Below, piece after piece: positions 35,070 through 43,235 of a stretch of DNA of 48,351 nt. The stretch lies in contig JBJMKO010000010.1 of the NCBI GenBank assembly GCA_045805805.1, forward strand, positions 1 to 48,351, given 5' to 3'. A model generated the notes under the pieces. It was not told the origin of the DNA, did no database searches, and saw only the letters and a list, made by a program, of their open reading frames with translations. A program made the position numbers and the translations under genes. The stretch is from VRUE01 sp045805805. Lineage in GTDB: Bacteria > Actinomycetota > Thermoleophilia > Solirubrobacterales > 70-9. The stretch's first letter is position 1. Each line of letters opens with the position of its first letter.

Positions 35070-35738
35070 CTATCTGGGCAGCGCGGCGACGAAACGCTCG
35101 AACTTGGCCATATCGGCCACGGCGGGGCCGTGGCCCGGGAGGACCAGCGCGGGGTTTAGATCCGCGAGCTTGTGGATCGAGCGGCGGTTCTCGGCTGGGT
35201 CGTAGGTGAAGATCTCCGGCGGCTCGGCGAGCATTGGGCGCCCGGTGGCGTAGCTCATGTTGCGGATCACGTCGCCGCAGATCGCGACCCGGTCGGAGTC
35301 GCGGAAGTAGATCACCTCGCCGCGGGCGTGCCCGGGGGCGTGGACGACCCGGAAGCCCCCGACCTCGTCACCCTCGTTCAGCGCCCTGTCGACCTTGTGC
35401 GGCGGCCCCTGCCAGGCGCGCTTGATCAGCCGGTTGAAGGGGTTGCCGGGGGCTGCTTCCTGAACCGGCCTCCTGCCCTCCATCGCGTCGACGTCGCCGG
35501 CGTGGCAGGCGAGCGGGATGCTACGCGCTTCGCAGACGTCCCTGGCCACGCCCTGATGGTCGGGGTGGACGTGGGTGAGGGCGAGCATCGAGAGCTCGCG
35601 GCCCTCGATCTCGGCAAAGATGCGGCGGCGGTCCCAGCGGGTGCCTGCGTCGATCAATATGTCCCCGGCGAGGTAGACGTTGACGCTCGGGGCCGGGAAC
35701 TGCTTGAGGCGCCAGAGGCCCTCCGCGAGCAGCTTCAA
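35070..35738 (-). CDS. MBL-fold metallo-hydrolase
   Basis: The 222-aa protein has the metallo-beta-lactamase fold: VYLAGDILIDAGTRWDR, the zinc motif THVHPDHQG (55-63), the second metal His in APGHARGEVIYF, Asp in AICGDVIRN, and the last His in VLPGHGP. Function is probably hydrolysis of a thioester, lactone or phosphate ester; the exact substrate is unknown. It starts at TTG 35738, which overlaps the TGA of the upstream 83-aa gene as TTGA, so the two are likely translationally coupled. Confidence 0.9.
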   Translation of the reverse strand: MKLLAEGLWRLKQFPAPSVNVYLAGDILIDAGTRWDRRRIFAEIEGRELSMLALTHVHPDHQGVARDVCEARSIPLACHAGDVDAMEGRRPVQEAAPGNPFNRLIKRAWQGPPHKVDRALNEGDEVGGFRVVHAPGHARGEVIYFRDSDRVAICGDVIRNMSYATGRPMLAEPPEIFTYDPAENRRSIHKLADLNPALVLPGHGPAVADMAKFERFVAALPR

Positions 35739-35986
35739 TGGTGACCGATTCCCATCGTCGCGCGGGGGTCGCCGCTGTGCTCGGCGAGATCCTCCAGCTC
35801 GGCGATCTTGCGCTCCCCTTCGGCACGGGCCGGGTCCTCAGGCGCCAGCGGCTCGATCAGCCGGCGGATGCGGTTGCGCACCTGCAGCGCGAAGTGGGGG
35901 GTGGAGGCGCCGGCGAGGGCGCGGATGTCCTCGGCGCTGACCCGGTGCTCGCCGTCGAGGAGCTCTGGGCTCTCCGCCTCGCTCAC
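35735..35986 (-). CDS. 83-aa helical protein in the CWB2-MBL operon
   Basis: It starts at GTG 35986, overlapping the stop of the CWB2 gene as GTGA, and ends by overlapping the MBL gene as TTGA. The product is helical and charged: SAEDIRALAGASTPHFALQVRNRIRRLIEPL, then a Glu/Arg-rich helix (GERKIAELEDLAEHSG). No cysteines, signal peptide or membrane helix are visible. I do not recognise the family; the tight coupling on both sides suggests all three products serve one process. Confidence 0.65.
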   Translation of the reverse strand: MSEAESPELLDGEHRVSAEDIRALAGASTPHFALQVRNRIRRLIEPLAPEDPARAEGERKIAELEDLAEHSGDPRATMGIGHH

Positions 35987-37380
35987 GGTTCCCCGCCGAT
36001 CCTGGCCAGCTCGGCCAGCTGGTTGATGTCGGCTTGCTGGTTCACGTCGATGGCCTCCTGGTCTCCGATCACCCACACGTGGTTGTAGAAGGCGCGCGTC
36101 GGATCGGTCGTGTAGCCCGGCTTGACGTCGAGCAGGTATTCGCGCAGCGTCTTGGGCAGCGTATCGGCGTCGTCGGTGAGCAGCAGCGGTCCCCAGGTGC
36201 CGGAGGCGGAGAGAGGTGCGGCGAGCGCGGCGTCAAGGGGCGAGTCGCTGCGGGCGACGACGAAGCCATGCCCGGGGTCGTTGACGTTCCAGCCGAAGCC
36301 GTCGTCGGCGTAGCGGGCGAGGGCGATCGCGTTTTTGACCGGATCCTCGCCGGAGACGCGTCGCACCCGCTTGTCGATCTTGGCGACTTCCCTGAACACG
36401 TTGGAGGAGATCGCCGAGGAGGGGCCAAGCAGGTAGACGGGTGCCTGCGTATGCCGCTTCAGCGCTGCCACTGTCGCCGCAGGCAGCTTTTTGGCACCGG
36501 TGAAGAGGATGGGATCGCCCGAGCGCGCCGCCCAGGCCGCCGCGGGCATCGCGAAGGCCGAGCTCTCTTCGGGAGCGAGGACGATGTGCTGCGGTGAGCT
36601 GCCGAAGAGCTTGTCCCGCAGCTCCGCGATCGATGCCGCGATTGTCGCGGGTTCCCCCGGCTCGACTTCCGTCGTCCTCAGGCCGTCGGGCGTCGCCGCG
36701 TCGCCGATTGAGAAGGCCTGGGCTTTGCCTGTGGCGTCGCTGCCCTGGGGGTCGAGCGCTTCCAGGGCCTGGGAAGTGGGGTCGGGGAGGTTGCCGTCTG
36801 CGCTGACGAGGAGCGGCGCCTTGGCGGGTGCTGCCATCAGCACCGAGGCGGCGATCGCACCTTGCCAGTCTGCTTCGTCGACGAGCGTCACCGCGGCGGG
36901 CCGTTGCGCCGGCGTCGTCGAGGGAAATGCGGCCAGCGCCACAGCGGCCGCGGTGGTCGCCGGGTCGGACCCGCCGACGCGGGTCGTGTTGTTGGTCGCG
37001 AAGGACGGGTAGCCGAGCTCTTCAGCTGCCTCGGCGGCGGGGGTTTCGACCTCTTCGTTCCTTTCGCCCGAGGGGGTGGGCGCCGGTGTCAATGCTTGTT
37101 CGCCCGAGCCCTGGTTTGAGCCGCCCCCGCCGAGCACCGCGGCGACGAGGAAGACGAGGGCGACGATGACCAGCCCGGCGATCGCCTTCAGCGCCCCCGG
37201 GATCGGCCTCCGTCGTCGGCGCTGCTTGCCCCGGGCCCCCCGGCCGCCCTTCGCATCCGAGATCGACCCCACCCGAGTGTGGTCGATCTCGGATGCGCGG
37301 GATGACGCGGTCTGCTCCGGTACGGGCGGCTTGGCCGCAGAGGTGGCGACGTCCGCGTTGATTGGGCGCTTCCCGGGCAC
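35983..37380 (-). CDS. Membrane-anchored cell wall-binding repeat 2 (CWB2) protein
   Basis: 465 aa. The basic N-terminal region is cytoplasmic (RGKQRRRRRPIPG), followed by one membrane helix (AIAGLVIVALVFLVAAVLGGGG, about residues 66-87) and a Pro/Thr-rich linker. The outside part has CWB2-like repeats: TTRVGGSDPATTAAAVALAAFP, APLLVSADGNLPD, HIVLAPEESSAFAMPAAAWAA and VYLLGPSSAISSNVFREVAKI. CWB2 domains bind secondary cell-wall polymers in Clostridia; here the ligand is not known. Residues about 29-43 are encoded by a perfect palindrome (37253-37296), so the segment before the membrane helix contains a likely insertion. The start is GTG 37380; a start after the palindrome is possible. Confidence 0.82.
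   Translation of the reverse strand: MPGKRPINADVATSAAKPPVPEQTASSRASEIDHTRVGSISDAKGGRGARGKQRRRRRPIPGALKAIAGLVIVALVFLVAAVLGGGGSNQGSGEQALTPAPTPSGERNEEVETPAAEAAEELGYPSFATNNTTRVGGSDPATTAAAVALAAFPSTTPAQRPAAVTLVDEADWQGAIAASVLMAAPAKAPLLVSADGNLPDPTSQALEALDPQGSDATGKAQAFSIGDAATPDGLRTTEVEPGEPATIAASIAELRDKLFGSSPQHIVLAPEESSAFAMPAAAWAARSGDPILFTGAKKLPAATVAALKRHTQAPVYLLGPSSAISSNVFREVAKIDKRVRRVSGEDPVKNAIALARYADDGFGWNVNDPGHGFVVARSDSPLDAALAAPLSASGTWGPLLLTDDADTLPKTLREYLLDVKPGYTTDPTRAFYNHVWVIGDQEAIDVNQQADINQLAELARIGGEP
37253..37296. repeat. 44-bp palindrome inside the CWB2 gene
   Basis: Arms GCATCCGAGATCGACC (37253-37268) and GGTCGATCTCGGATGC (37281-37296) form a perfect 16-bp stem, with CAC / GTG pairing further in. 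It is read in frame as EIDHTRVGSISDA in the N-terminal cytoplasmic region. Together with the palindrome in cysS it is one of two in-frame palindromes in the window. Confidence 0.75.
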
Positions 37381-37439
37381 GATCGGAACGCTACACGCGG
37401 GGCGATGGCTGGCTGGTCAGCTAGTCTTTCTGCGACTGG

Positions 37440-37455
37440 TTGACTGACCAGTCAA
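37440..37455. promoter_or_regulatory. Palindromic operator, TetR-like
   Basis: TTGACTG-AC-CAGTCAA (37440-37455) is a perfect 7-bp inverted repeat with a 2-base centre. A wider GACTGGT ... ACCAGTC symmetry surrounds it. It lies 40 bases upstream of the acyl-CoA dehydrogenase gene at 37496 and between it and the divergent CWB2 gene. The form is typical of TetR-family operators, which often control fatty-acid catabolism. No regulator gene is next to it. Confidence 0.55.
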
Positions 37456-37495
37456 TCAATCGCACAGCGAGAGGCGCCGACGAAGAGGGGGGCCA

Positions 37496-38773
37496 ATGAA
37501 TTTCGAACTGAACGAGGAGCAGCAGGAGCTCAAGGAGCGCTGCCGGACCTTTGCCAGAGAGGTGATCCGACCGGCCGCCCGCAAGCACGACGAAGAGGAG
37601 AGCATCCCCTGGGAGGTGCTCAAGGAGGCCCGCAAACAGGGTTTTGGCGGCCTGGAGGGCATCAAGCGCTCGGCCGGCGACGCGGAGGGCCAGATGCAGG
37701 TGATCTCCGCCGAAGAGTTCCACTGGGGCTGCGCCGGCATCGCGCTTGCGATCTCGGGCTCCGGGCTCGCTGCCGCGGGAATCGCTTCCTCCGGTACGCC
37801 TGAGCAGATCGGCCAGTGGGTCCCGGAGTGCTTCGGCAGCGGCGATGAGATCAAGCTCGGCGCCTACGCCGTGACCGAGCCGCAGGCAGGCTCCGACGTC
37901 AAGAGCCTGAAGACGACGGCGAAACGCGACGGCGACGAGTGGGTCCTCGACGGGACCAAGGTCTTCATCACCAATGGCGGCATCGCCGACGTCCACGTCG
38001 TCGTCGCCACCGTCGATCCGACCCTCGGCACCCGCGGCCAGGCCTCCTTCGTGGTCGGCAAGGACACCCCCGGCCTGAGCCAGGGCAAGAAGGAGTCCAA
38101 GCTCGGCATCCGCGCCTCCCACACGGCCGAGATCGTCCTCGACGACTGCCGGATCCCGGTCGAGAACCTGCTCGGCGGCGAGGAGAAGCTGGAGAAGAAG
38201 CTCGAGCGCGGCCGCTCCGGCCAGAAATCGCGCGGCGGCGCCGATGCGCTGGCGACCTTCGAGATCACCCGGCCCCTGGTGGGCGCTTCGGCGCTCGGCA
38301 TCGCCCAGGCCGCCTACGAGTGGACCCTCGAGTACCTCGACGGCCAGACCGAGGGCGGCAAGCCGGCTCTGCAGGAGCAGCGCATCCAGCAGACGCTTGC
38401 CGACGTCGCGACCGAGATCGAAGCCGCGCGCCTGCTGGTTCAGCGCGCTGCCTGGATGGGCCGCAACGGCATCCCGATGCGCGGCGGCCAGGGCTCGATG
38501 TCGAAGCTCAAGGGCGGCGACGTGACGATGTGGGCGACGACCACGCTGATGGACCTTGTCGGCCCCTACGCCTGGAGCAAGGACTGCCCGCTGGAGAAGT
38601 TCTTCCGCGACGCGAAGATCTACCAGCTCTTCGAGGGCACGGCAGAGATCCAGCGGATGGTCATCTCACGGATGCAGGCTCGTGAATATGCCGAGCGGCT
38701 TGGTTATGCCGCCGAAGTGGCCGAGCGGGCTATTGCGGCCGAGCCGGTTGAGAAAGAGCCCGTTCCCGCGTAA
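37496..38773 (+). CDS. Acyl-CoA dehydrogenase
   Basis: The 425-aa protein has the full family fold: MNFELNEEQQELKERCRTFAREVIRPAARKHD, then YAVTEPQAGSDVKSLKTTAKRDGDEWVLDGTKVFITNGGIADVHVVVA, and in the C-terminal domain FRDAKIYQLFEGTAEIQRMVISR, where the Glu of FEGT is the catalytic base. An unusual Lys/Arg/Gly-rich stretch (KLEKKLERGRSGQKSRGGAD, about 235-250) sits between middle and C-terminal domains. It stands alone, with a palindromic operator 40 bases upstream, and the third copy of the family B fold-back element begins 1 base after its stop codon. Confidence 0.93.
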   Translation: MNFELNEEQQELKERCRTFAREVIRPAARKHDEEESIPWEVLKEARKQGFGGLEGIKRSAGDAEGQMQVISAEEFHWGCAGIALAISGSGLAAAGIASSGTPEQIGQWVPECFGSGDEIKLGAYAVTEPQAGSDVKSLKTTAKRDGDEWVLDGTKVFITNGGIADVHVVVATVDPTLGTRGQASFVVGKDTPGLSQGKKESKLGIRASHTAEIVLDDCRIPVENLLGGEEKLEKKLERGRSGQKSRGGADALATFEITRPLVGASALGIAQAAYEWTLEYLDGQTEGGKPALQEQRIQQTLADVATEIEAARLLVQRAAWMGRNGIPMRGGQGSMSKLKGGDVTMWATTTLMDLVGPYAWSKDCPLEKFFRDAKIYQLFEGTAEIQRMVISRMQAREYAERLGYAAEVAERAIAAEPVEKEPVPA

Positions 38774-38774
38774 A

Positions 38775-38890
38775 AGGGCCTATCCCGGCAGGGGTTCCGC
38801 TTAACTTTTTCGGTGGAATGGAGTAGGGCTGGCGCCCGATGCGGTTGACGAAAAAGTACAAGACGCTTCACCCCTGCCGGGATAGGCCCT
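38775..38890. repeat. 116-bp fold-back element, family B copy 3
   Basis: Arms 38775-38794 and 38871-38890 are a perfect 20-bp inverted repeat (AGGGCCTATCCCGGCAGGGG). The inner CTTTTTCG / CGAAAAAG pairing and the ACAAGACGCTTC segment are shared with copy 2 at 11841; outer-arm differences are matched on both sides. Its last T is the first base of the TAATCT box of the next gene. Confidence 0.85.
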
Positions 38891-38895
38891 AATCT
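38890..38895 (+). promoter_or_regulatory. Probable -10 box for the cation diffusion facilitator gene
   Basis: TAATCT stands 6 bases before GTG 38902 and begins on the last base of the fold-back element. The element may thus have shaped this promoter. Confidence 0.4.
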
Positions 38896-38901
38896 CGGGG
38901 C

Positions 38902-39816
38902 GTGCATTCGCACTCGCATGCGCTTGATGTGCGGCGGGCTGATAGTCGGCGACGGATGTTGGTTGCGCTTGGGATCAATGGTGCGATGTTGGTGGTTGAG
39001 GCGGTTGGTGGGGTTCTTACCGGGTCGCTGGCGGTGCTTGCGGATGCCGGGCATCTGCTCTCCGACGTTGGCTCGATCGCGCTGGCGTTGTTTGCCGCCT
39101 CGCTTGCGGTTCGTCCCGCCGGTGGGCGGATGACCTTTGGCTACCAGCGCTCGGAGATCCTTGCCGCGTTGGTCAACGGGTTGCTTTTGGTGGCTGTGGC
39201 GATCGTGGTGGCGGTGGCTGCGTTTGGCCGGCTCTCCGATCCGCCGTCGATCGACGGGCTCGGCGTGCTCGGGCTCGGGCTGCTCGGCCTGTGCGGAAAC
39301 ATCGCCGCCACCGTGGTCCTGGCGCGGGGGGAGAGGGTGGACGTCAACCTCGAGGGCGTGTTGCGCCACAGTGCCGCCGACGCGCTCGGTTCGCTCGGTG
39401 TCGTCGCTGCCGGCGTTTTCGTTCTCGCCGGGGGATCCTCGATCGTCGACCCGATCGTCAGCCTCGTGATCGCCGCCCTGATCCTCGCCTCCTCATGGCG
39501 GCTGATCAGGGAGCCGGTCGACGTGCTGATGGAGGCGGCTCCCTCCGGCTTCGACGTCGACGCGGCCGGTGCCGCGATCTGCGAGGAGGAGGGGGTGCGC
39601 TCGGTCCACGACCTCCACATCTGGACCGTGACCTCGGGCTTCGGCGCGATCGCCGCCCACGTCGTCGTCTCGCCCGAGTGCGATCGCGATCTCGTCCGGC
39701 GCCGGATCGAGCTGCTGCTGCGCGAGCGCTTCGGCATCGAACACACGACGCTGCAGATGGAGGAGGAGGCGTCCGACGCGCTGCTGAGCGTCGAGAACGC
39801 CCCCCGCCAGGCCTGA
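38902..39816 (+). CDS. Cation diffusion facilitator (CzcD/ZitB-type) metal efflux protein
   Basis: The 304-aa protein has six membrane helices. The first metal site is in helix 2 (LADAGHLLSDVGSIALALFA, a HxxxD pair), and the second is in helix 5 (LRHSAADALGSLGVVAAGVFVL, HxxxD). The N-terminus starts HSHSHALD, a short His-rich stretch. The cytoplasmic C-terminal domain has VRSVHDLHIWTVTSGFGAIAAHVVV. The family exports zinc, cobalt or cadmium in exchange for protons. The metal cannot be fixed from sequence, and no metal-responsive regulator gene is beside it. Confidence 0.93.
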   Translation: MHSHSHALDVRRADSRRRMLVALGINGAMLVVEAVGGVLTGSLAVLADAGHLLSDVGSIALALFAASLAVRPAGGRMTFGYQRSEILAALVNGLLLVAVAIVVAVAAFGRLSDPPSIDGLGVLGLGLLGLCGNIAATVVLARGERVDVNLEGVLRHSAADALGSLGVVAAGVFVLAGGSSIVDPIVSLVIAALILASSWRLIREPVDVLMEAAPSGFDVDAAGAAICEEEGVRSVHDLHIWTVTSGFGAIAAHVVVSPECDRDLVRRRIELLLRERFGIEHTTLQMEEEASDALLSVENAPRQA

Positions 39817-39871
39817 TCGCAAGCGGGGTTGCACGCCTAAATCCCTGCAACGGGGCGGGTCTCGGCTCCGC

Positions 39872-39877
39872 TAGCCT
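39872..39877 (+). promoter_or_regulatory. Probable -10 box for the M23 peptidase gene
   Basis: TAGCCT lies 8 bases before ATG 39886, at leaderless spacing. Confidence 0.4.
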
Positions 39878-39885
39878 CGCCCACG

Positions 39886-41088
39886 ATGCTCAAGACCCGC
39901 CCTGCCCTGGTGGCTCTTCTGGCCGCCGCGGCGGCGCTGCTCATGCTGCTCGCAGCGAGCCCCGCCGCGCCTGCCCGGGACCTCGAATCGAAGCTCGAAG
40001 CCAAGGAAGCCAAGCTCTCCAAGGTGCGCGAACGCCGCGGCGTGCTGACGACGACGATCTCGCGCTTCGGCGACCGCATCGATCGGCTCACCGCCGAGGT
40101 GGCGGTGCTGCGCAATCGCGAGGCGGCAGTCCGCATCCGCCTCGACGCCAAGCAGGCCGAGCTCGACCACGCGGTTGCCGAGCTCGATGTCGGCAAGAAG
40201 CACCTGGCGGCGATGAGGGCACGCCTGAAGCGGGCGTTGGTGGCGCTGCGCGAGCGGTTGGTCGCCATGTACGAGTCCGGGACGCCGGACATGCTCAGCC
40301 TCATCGTCGGCGCCAACGGCTACGACGAATTGATCGATCGCACCGAATACCTGAACCGCATCCACGGCATGGATGAAGCGGTCGTCGGCAGAGTGCGGGA
40401 TCTGCGCAATCAGGTGAAGCGAACGGTCACCCGCCTGCGTACCGCCAAGAACCGGATCGAATCGGCCCGCGACGCGATCGCCTCCGAAGAGCAGGCCCTG
40501 GCCAGTGCGCGCTCCGCGGTGCAGCAGCGCCAAGCGGCGCTGGTCTCCGCCCGTGCCGAGAGGCTCGCGGCGCTGCGAACGATTCGCCAGCATGAGCAAG
40601 AGCTGGACGGCTCGGTCGCGGCGATCCAGGGAAAGATCGCCGCGCAGCTGGCCGCGACGGGCTCGGTGCCGCTGCCCGCCGGCCCGATCCGCGGGGGCAG
40701 CGGCAGTGGCCTGATCTGGCCGGTCGACGGTCCGGTGGTCTCCGGGTTCGGGTCGCGCACGATCAACGGCAGCTACGAGTACCACCCGGGGATCGACATA
40801 GCGGTCCCCAGCGGCACGCCAATCCGGGCCGCGGCCGCCGGCACCGCGATCTTTACCGAGCCCGAGTCGAGCAGTGGCGGCTACGGCAACTACACCTGCA
40901 TCGATCACGGCGGCGGGCTCTCCACGTGCTACGCCCATCAGGAATCCTTCGCGGTCTCCGACGGCCAGCAGGTCTCCCAGGGCCAGGTGATCGGCTACAG
41001 CGACTGCACCGGCTATTGCTTCGGCCCCCACCTCCACTTCGAGGTCCGCATCAACGGCGAAGTAACAGACCCAATGGCGTACCTCTAG
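39886..41088 (+). CDS. Secreted M23 (LytM-type) peptidoglycan endopeptidase with coiled-coil domain
   Basis: 400 aa. A signal peptide (LVALLAAAAALLMLLAASPAAPA) is followed by a long coiled coil from about residue 28 to 250 (EAKEAKLSKVRERRGVL...RQHEQELDG). The LytM domain has SGFGSRTINGSYEYHPGIDIAVPSGTPI (H and D zinc ligands), the DHGGGLSTCYAHQES strand and GPHLHFEVRINGEVTDPMAYL (HxH motif). The EnvC/NlpD-like layout suggests either direct cleavage of crosslinks or activation of an amidase during division. The zinc ligands are intact, so it is probably an active enzyme. Two Cys (C in YTCID and DCTGYC) may form disulfides. Confidence 0.93.
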   Translation: MLKTRPALVALLAAAAALLMLLAASPAAPARDLESKLEAKEAKLSKVRERRGVLTTTISRFGDRIDRLTAEVAVLRNREAAVRIRLDAKQAELDHAVAELDVGKKHLAAMRARLKRALVALRERLVAMYESGTPDMLSLIVGANGYDELIDRTEYLNRIHGMDEAVVGRVRDLRNQVKRTVTRLRTAKNRIESARDAIASEEQALASARSAVQQRQAALVSARAERLAALRTIRQHEQELDGSVAAIQGKIAAQLAATGSVPLPAGPIRGGSGSGLIWPVDGPVVSGFGSRTINGSYEYHPGIDIAVPSGTPIRAAAAGTAIFTEPESSSGGYGNYTCIDHGGGLSTCYAHQESFAVSDGQQVSQGQVIGYSDCTGYCFGPHLHFEVRINGEVTDPMAYL

Positions 41089-41097
41089 CCTCTCGGC

Positions 41098-41143
41098 TGA
41101 GTTCGTCTTTTTGTGCCCTATTGGGCGACTAAAGGCGAACTCA
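41098..41143. repeat. 46-bp palindromic repeat, family A copy 2
   Basis: It starts TGAGTTCGTCTTT, ends AAAGGCGAACTCA and has GCCC-TATT-GGGC at the centre. It is the same length as copy 1 at 8809 and shares its right arm and CTATTGGGC centre. It begins 9 bases after the M23 peptidase stop. Confidence 0.7.
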
Positions 41144-41238
41144 GCGCCTGCGGGGCATCGGAAATTCGATTATTTGGTATGCCGCTGGGCCTGAGACCGT
41201 GGGACCCTGGGTACGAGGCGACCACGGAGGCGGTGTCG

Positions 41239-41883
41239 ATGATTCGCCAGGCGCATACATATCTCGCCGGTGCGGTGTCGGGTACGGCGCTGATCGGGGC
41301 AGCGGTGGTCACATTTGTGATGCTCGTTTCGCTGCAGGCGCTCAAGGACTGGCCGCTCGCGGGCATCGGCGGCGGTGGCGATAGCGCGGCGGTCTCGACC
41401 GGGCAGCCGGCAAGCGGGACCGGAAACGCTGCGAGCGGCGCCGGCGCGGCAGCGGCTCGTGCGGCGGGCAACGGAGCGAACAGAGCGGATCGGCGGCCCG
41501 GAGGTGTCGATGCGCTCCGCGGGCAGCTGGGCGGCAATGCGGCCGGGGGAACGTCGCCCGCGCCTTCCGGCGGCGAAGCTCCATCCGGGGGCGCCGGCTC
41601 CACACCGTCCTCGACCTCGGGTGGCGGTAGTGGCGGCTCTGGCTCGGGCGGAGGCAGCACCGGAAGCGGTTCGGGGCAGTCCACCTCGGGTGCCGTGACC
41701 GGGGCGGCCAACGAAACCGTTTCGGGGGTCGATCAGGCGACGGGAGGGGCGTTGGGGAGCACCGGCGTCACCAAAGTCACCGAAGAAACGGTCAACGGCG
41801 TGGCGGGCCCCGAATCGAGGGCCGGCAAAACGGTCGACGAAGTCGTCAAAACGGTTGGCGGCCTGCCCGACGGCGGCAAATAG
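41239..41883 (+). CDS. Low-complexity Gly/Ser-rich protein with N-terminal membrane anchor
   Basis: 214 aa. The N-terminal helix AGAVSGTALIGAAVVTFVMLVSLQAL (about residues 10-35) is a membrane anchor or signal. The rest is low-complexity Gly/Ser/Ala/Thr-rich (SGGGSGGSGSGGGSTGSGSGQ) and probably disordered outside the cell. The C-terminal third is a degenerate repeat of TVSGVDQATGG / VTEETVNGVAG / TVDEVVKTVGG. GGAGG 8 bases before ATG 41239 supports this start. The function is unknown. It is encoded between the M23 peptidase and lysA. Confidence 0.65.
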   Translation: MIRQAHTYLAGAVSGTALIGAAVVTFVMLVSLQALKDWPLAGIGGGGDSAAVSTGQPASGTGNAASGAGAAAARAAGNGANRADRRPGGVDALRGQLGGNAAGGTSPAPSGGEAPSGGAGSTPSSTSGGGSGGSGSGGGSTGSGSGQSTSGAVTGAANETVSGVDQATGGALGSTGVTKVTEETVNGVAGPESRAGKTVDEVVKTVGGLPDGGK

Positions 41884-41930
41884 CACGCCAGTAGCCGCCG
41901 CTTCCCCCTCAACCGTCACAATGCCCGCCT

Positions 41931-43235
41931 ATGGCGGAGCGTGGACAGACCGGCGCGGTTGCCGACCCCATTGCGGGGTCAATGGTCTACCCGGCGGGCA
42001 GCCGCATCGATGAGCGCGGCCATCTCGAGATCGCGGGTTGTGACGTGGTCGAGCTGGCTGAAGACTTCGGCACCCCCGCCTACATCTACGCCGAAGATGA
42101 CATGCGGGCCCGGGCGCGGGCTTACCGAGAGGCGTTCCAGAGTCGCACTGCCGACTTCGAGGTCCTCTTCGCCAGCAAGTCGCTGCCCTGCACCGCCGCC
42201 TACGGGCTTTTCGCCGAGGAGGGCCTCTCGGTCGACGTCGCCTCCGGCGGCGAGCTGCACATGGCACTGCGCGCCGGCTTCGATCCTGCCCGCATCCACA
42301 TGCACGGCAACAACAAGACCGACGAGGAGATCCTCTTCGCCGCCCGCTCGGGCATCGGCCACCTGATCCTCGACTCCTTCGACGAGATCGAGCGCTGCGA
42401 GCGGCTGCTGGAGGGGCCCCAGGACGTGCTGATCCGGGTCACGCCGGGGATCAAGCCCTCCACCCACGACTACGTCCAGACCGGCCAGCTCGACTCCAAG
42501 TTCGGCTTCGGCATCGAGGACGGCCTCGCGGCCCGGGCGATCGAGCAGGTCCTGGCCTCCGACGTCCTCAACCTGACCGGTCTGCACGCCCACATCGGCT
42601 CGCAGATCTTCGAGCTGGAGCCCTACACGCTGGCGATTCGCGCACTCGGCGAGCTCGCCGGCGAGTGGTGCCGGATCGTCAACGTCGGCGGCGGTCTCGG
42701 CATCGCCTACACCGCCGAGGACGAGCCGCCTTCGATCGACGCCTACGTCGACGTCAAGGTCCGCGGTGTGGCCGAGGTCTTTGGCGAGGGCGTGCGCATC
42801 CTGATCGAGCCGGGTCGCTCGCTGGTCGGCAACGCCGGTGTCACCGCTTACCGGATCGGCACCGTCAAGGAGATCCCCGGCGTCCGCACCTACGTCGCCG
42901 TCGACGGCGGCATGTCCGACAACATGCGGCCGATGCTCTATGGCTCCCGCTACGAAGCGCTGATCGCCGACCGGGCGGCGGCGACCCCCGACAGCCTGGC
43001 GACGATTGCCGGGATGCACTGCGAGTCCGGCGACATCCTCATCCGCGACACGATGCTCGCCGCCCCCGCCGTCGGCGACGTGCTGGTGACCCCGGCAACG
43101 GGGGCCTATGGCCACGCGATGGCGAGCAACTACAACGGTGTCCCGCGCCCGCCGGTGATCTTCTGCCGCGGCGGCGACGCCCGCGTCGTCGTGCGGCGCG
43201 AGTCCTATGAGGATCTGACCTCCAGGGATGTCTGA
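41931..43235 (+). CDS. lysA: Diaminopimelate decarboxylase
   Basis: LysA makes L-lysine from meso-diaminopimelate with PLP. The 434-aa protein has the PLP Lys in LFASKSLPCTAAYG, followed by VDVASGGELHMALRAGFDPARIHMHGNNKT, GLHAHIGSQIFE (phosphate and substrate site), NVGGGLGIAYT, EPGRSLVGNAGVT and MHCESGDILI with the active-site Cys of the partner subunit. The end TGAYGHAMASNYNGVPRP is also typical. The next gene, hom, starts 8 bases before its stop. lysA-hom-thrC-thrB is a standard actinobacterial aspartate-family operon. Confidence 0.97.
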   Translation: MAERGQTGAVADPIAGSMVYPAGSRIDERGHLEIAGCDVVELAEDFGTPAYIYAEDDMRARARAYREAFQSRTADFEVLFASKSLPCTAAYGLFAEEGLSVDVASGGELHMALRAGFDPARIHMHGNNKTDEEILFAARSGIGHLILDSFDEIERCERLLEGPQDVLIRVTPGIKPSTHDYVQTGQLDSKFGFGIEDGLAARAIEQVLASDVLNLTGLHAHIGSQIFELEPYTLAIRALGELAGEWCRIVNVGGGLGIAYTAEDEPPSIDAYVDVKVRGVAEVFGEGVRILIEPGRSLVGNAGVTAYRIGTVKEIPGVRTYVAVDGGMSDNMRPMLYGSRYEALIADRAAATPDSLATIAGMHCESGDILIRDTMLAAPAVGDVLVTPATGAYGHAMASNYNGVPRPPVIFCRGGDARVVVRRESYEDLTSRDV

